From: Planctomycetota bacterium
GTDB taxonomy: Bacteria > Planctomycetota > Brocadiia > SM23-32
Reading direction: 5' to 3'
Length of the DNA stretch: 7,217 nucleotides
Assembly: GCA_030604585.1 (NCBI GenBank)
Contig: JAUVVP010000091.1
Location: forward strand, 1-7,217
In this document: one piece after another, positions 6,086 through 7,217 of the stretch
Layout of the letters: each line of letters begins with the position of its first letter
Position numbering within the stretch: position 1 is the stretch's first letter
The notes under the pieces: generated by a model
Databases searched by the model: none
What the model saw: the letters and a program-made list of their open reading frames with translations, nothing else
What the model was told of the DNA's origin: nothing
Translations under genes and position numbers: made by a program

Positions 6086-6661
6086 ATGAAGCTGTCGAAA
6101 CGCGAGACCTATATCGCCGCAGCGGCCGTCGCGGCGGTCGTTCTGCTGGGGCTGGATCGCTACGCGCTGACGCCGGTGCTGGAGAGCGGCGCCGCGCTCG
6201 AAGCCGAGAAGGAGCGGCTCGTGCAGGAGTTGGAGAGCGCCCAGCGCCTGTTCGAGAGACGCCGCATGCTGGGCCGCAGGTGGGACGAACTGACGGCCGG
6301 CGGCCTGACCGACGACCCCGAGGAGGCCGAGAGCCTCGTGCTGCACGCGATGCGTGACTGGGCGGACGAGGCGGGGCTGGTCCTGTCCTCGCTGAAGCCC
6401 GAGAGGCAGGATACGGACGGCAAGGTCCGCGAGATCACGGTTGTGGCAGCCGGCAGGGGCCGGATGCGCGCGGTGGCCCGCTTCCTGTGGCAGGCCGAGA
6501 CGTCGACTCTGCCTCTGCGGATCCGGGAGGTCCCGGTCGGATCCCGGAAGGAGGGCACCGACGACCTTTCGCTGCAGTTGAGGGCGTCCACCCTCTACCT
6601 GGAGGAAGGCGCGCCGGCCGCGCCCGCGGACGGGACCGATGACCAGGGAGTGACATCATGA
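6086..6661 (+). CDS. gspM: GspM-like (PilO-like) platform protein
   Basis: This 191-residue protein starts LSKRET, the basic motif that opens many GspM proteins, followed by a single membrane helix YIAAAAVAAVVLLGL (9-23). A coiled-coil-like, charged stretch (about 34-70, EAEKERLVQELESAQRLFERR) leads to a small alpha/beta region. In it, SLVLHAMRDWADEAGLVLSSLKPE (83-106), REITVVAAGRGRMRAVARFLWQAE (115-138) and LPLRIREVPV (142-151) resemble the ferredoxin-like fold of GspM/PilO. GspM is a single-pass inner-membrane protein that binds GspL through transmembrane and periplasmic contacts. The C-terminus is an Ala/Pro/Asp-rich tail. GGAG at 6076-6079 lies six bases before the ATG, three bases after the gspL stop, and the stop overlaps the next gene by ATGA. 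The primary sequence is weakly conserved in this family, so context carries much of the weight. Confidence 0.82.
   Translation: MKLSKRETYIAAAAVAAVVLLGLDRYALTPVLESGAALEAEKERLVQELESAQRLFERRRMLGRRWDELTAGGLTDDPEEAESLVLHAMRDWADEAGLVLSSLKPERQDTDGKVREITVVAAGRGRMRAVARFLWQAETSTLPLRIREVPVGSRKEGTDDLSLQLRASTLYLEEGAPAAPADGTDDQGVTS
6646..6653 (+). promoter_or_regulatory. Ribosome-binding site of the GspC/PilP-like gene inside gspM
   Basis: GGGAGTGA, identical to the word before gspL, lies four bases (seven from the GGAG core) before the ATG at 6658 and encodes part of the GspM tail (Q-G-V-T). It supports ATG 6658 as the start. Confidence 0.65.
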
Positions 6662-7217
6662 CGACGAGATGGCTGCTGCTAGCCTGCACGACCGCGCTGG
6701 CTCTGGGGCTGTCTGACGTGCGCGGCGCTGCCGGTCCAAGGCGGGGCAAGCCCTGGGAGGACTATGAGGTCCTGATCGAGAACAACATGTTCTCCCGCGA
6801 CCGGGGTCGGCCCGAGCCGACTGCGGCGGACCCTGTCGTGCGCGAGGCGCCCAGCCCGGAGAGGTACGTGCTGCTCAGGGGCGTCGTCAACAACGGCGAC
6901 GAGTTCGTCGCGTTCCTGGAAGATATGCGCTCCGGGGAGATGATCCGGGCACGCAGCGGCGACGAGATAGTCCGGGGCCGCGTGGCGGACATCACGCTGG
7001 ACGGCATCGTCTATGAGCGAGGCGACGCACGGGCCGAGGTGGCCATCGGACAGAACCTGGAGAAGGGGGTCGGTGCTCCCCCGCCGCCGACGCCCGGCGC
7101 GCCGGACGGCGACGCAGGCGAGGCTTCGGATGATGAGCAGCCGCCCCCCGCGCCGAGCACCGGCGCCGACGACATACTGGAACGGTTAAGGCAAAAGCGA
7201 AGGAGGGAACTGGGACA
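6658..7217 (+). CDS. GspC/PilP-like periplasmic linker protein, 5' part
   Basis: The reading frame is open from the ATG at 6658 to the window edge (186 complete codons, no stop). Residues 1-25 look like a Sec signal peptide: Arg4, a hydrophobic core W5-L18, then a polar region with possible cleavage near V-R-G or G-A-A (23-25). Residues 36-134 match the homology-region pattern of GspC and PilP: DYEVLIENNMFSRDR (35-49), YVLLRGVVNNGDEFVAFLED (70-89), GDEIVRGRVADITLDGIVY (101-119) and VAIGQNL (128-134). A Pro/Asp/Glu-rich linker (139-171) and a basic helix DDILERLRQKRRREL follow. In GspC this domain links the inner-membrane platform to secretin GspD. Unlike classical GspC there is no clear full-length transmembrane anchor, and the gene sits after gspM instead of leading the operon. 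PilP-like is an equally fair name, so no symbol is given. Confidence 0.75.
   Translation, partial: MTTRWLLLACTTALALGLSDVRGAAGPRRGKPWEDYEVLIENNMFSRDRGRPEPTAADPVVREAPSPERYVLLRGVVNNGDEFVAFLEDMRSGEMIRARSGDEIVRGRVADITLDGIVYERGDARAEVAIGQNLEKGVGAPPPPTPGAPDGDAGEASDDEQPPPAPSTGADDILERLRQKRRRELG

Noticed and set aside
6608..6624. Inverted repeat GGCGCG / CGCGCC near the end of gspM as a terminator
   Set aside because: It lies inside the coding frame (Ala/Pro-rich tail), has no T-run, and the next gene overlaps gspM, so termination here makes no sense. Short GC palindromes are expected at this base composition.
6658..6687. Lipoprotein signal (L-L-A-C at residues 7-10) in the last protein, as in PilP
   Set aside because: The Cys is at residue 10 with only about five residues before it, too short for a normal lipoprotein signal; a signal peptidase I-type site near residues 23-25 fits better.

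Overview
The window is a single, tightly packed, plus-strand stretch of a type II secretion system (T2SS) operon. In order it holds the 3' end of gspE (assembly ATPase), gspF (inner-membrane platform), five pseudopilins gspG, gspH, gspI, gspJ and gspK, the assembly-platform proteins gspL and gspM, and the 5' part of a periplasmic GspC/PilP-like protein that runs off the right edge. There are no RNA genes, mobile elements, CRISPR arrays or recognisable operon promoters or terminators. The only non-coding stretch longer than 3 bases is the 40 bp between gspF and gspG. It holds a strong GC hairpin followed by the best Shine-Dalgarno sequence in the window, which fits the need to make much more of the major pseudopilin than of its neighbours.

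The genes form one translationally coupled unit. Junctions run: E-F 1-bp overlap (TGATG), F-G 40-bp gap, G-H about 38-bp overlap with a GTG start, H-I ATGA, I-J 1-bp gap, J-K ATGA, K-L ATGA, L-M 3-bp gap, M-C' ATGA. The ATPase GspE docks on the GspL cytoplasmic domain. GspF, GspL and GspM form the inner-membrane platform. GspG polymerises into the pseudopilus, with H-I-J-K as the tip. The last protein would link the platform to the outer-membrane secretin GspD. The secretin, the prepilin peptidase GspO and most of GspE are not visible.

The DNA is GC-rich (about two thirds by eye) and strongly GC-biased at third codon positions, which creates many long spurious antisense ORFs. The organism is a diderm bacterium. 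The E-F-G-H-I-J-K-L-M-C' order, and a GspK with an EF-hand-like insert and a C-terminal DLTHLGWPLDP stretch, remind me of Planctomycetota or related lineages more than the enterobacterial or pseudomonad C-D-E-F order. This placement is from memory of family resemblance and is tentative.

I see no wholly new system. The points most worth following are the canonical EF-hand loop inserted in GspK; the L-M-C' order, which mirrors the pilM-N-O-P part of type IV pilus operons, with the C'-protein apparently exported by a signal peptide instead of being membrane-anchored; the hairpin plus strong ribosome-binding site before gspG; and the way several C-terminal tails are written by the Shine-Dalgarno sequence of the next gene.
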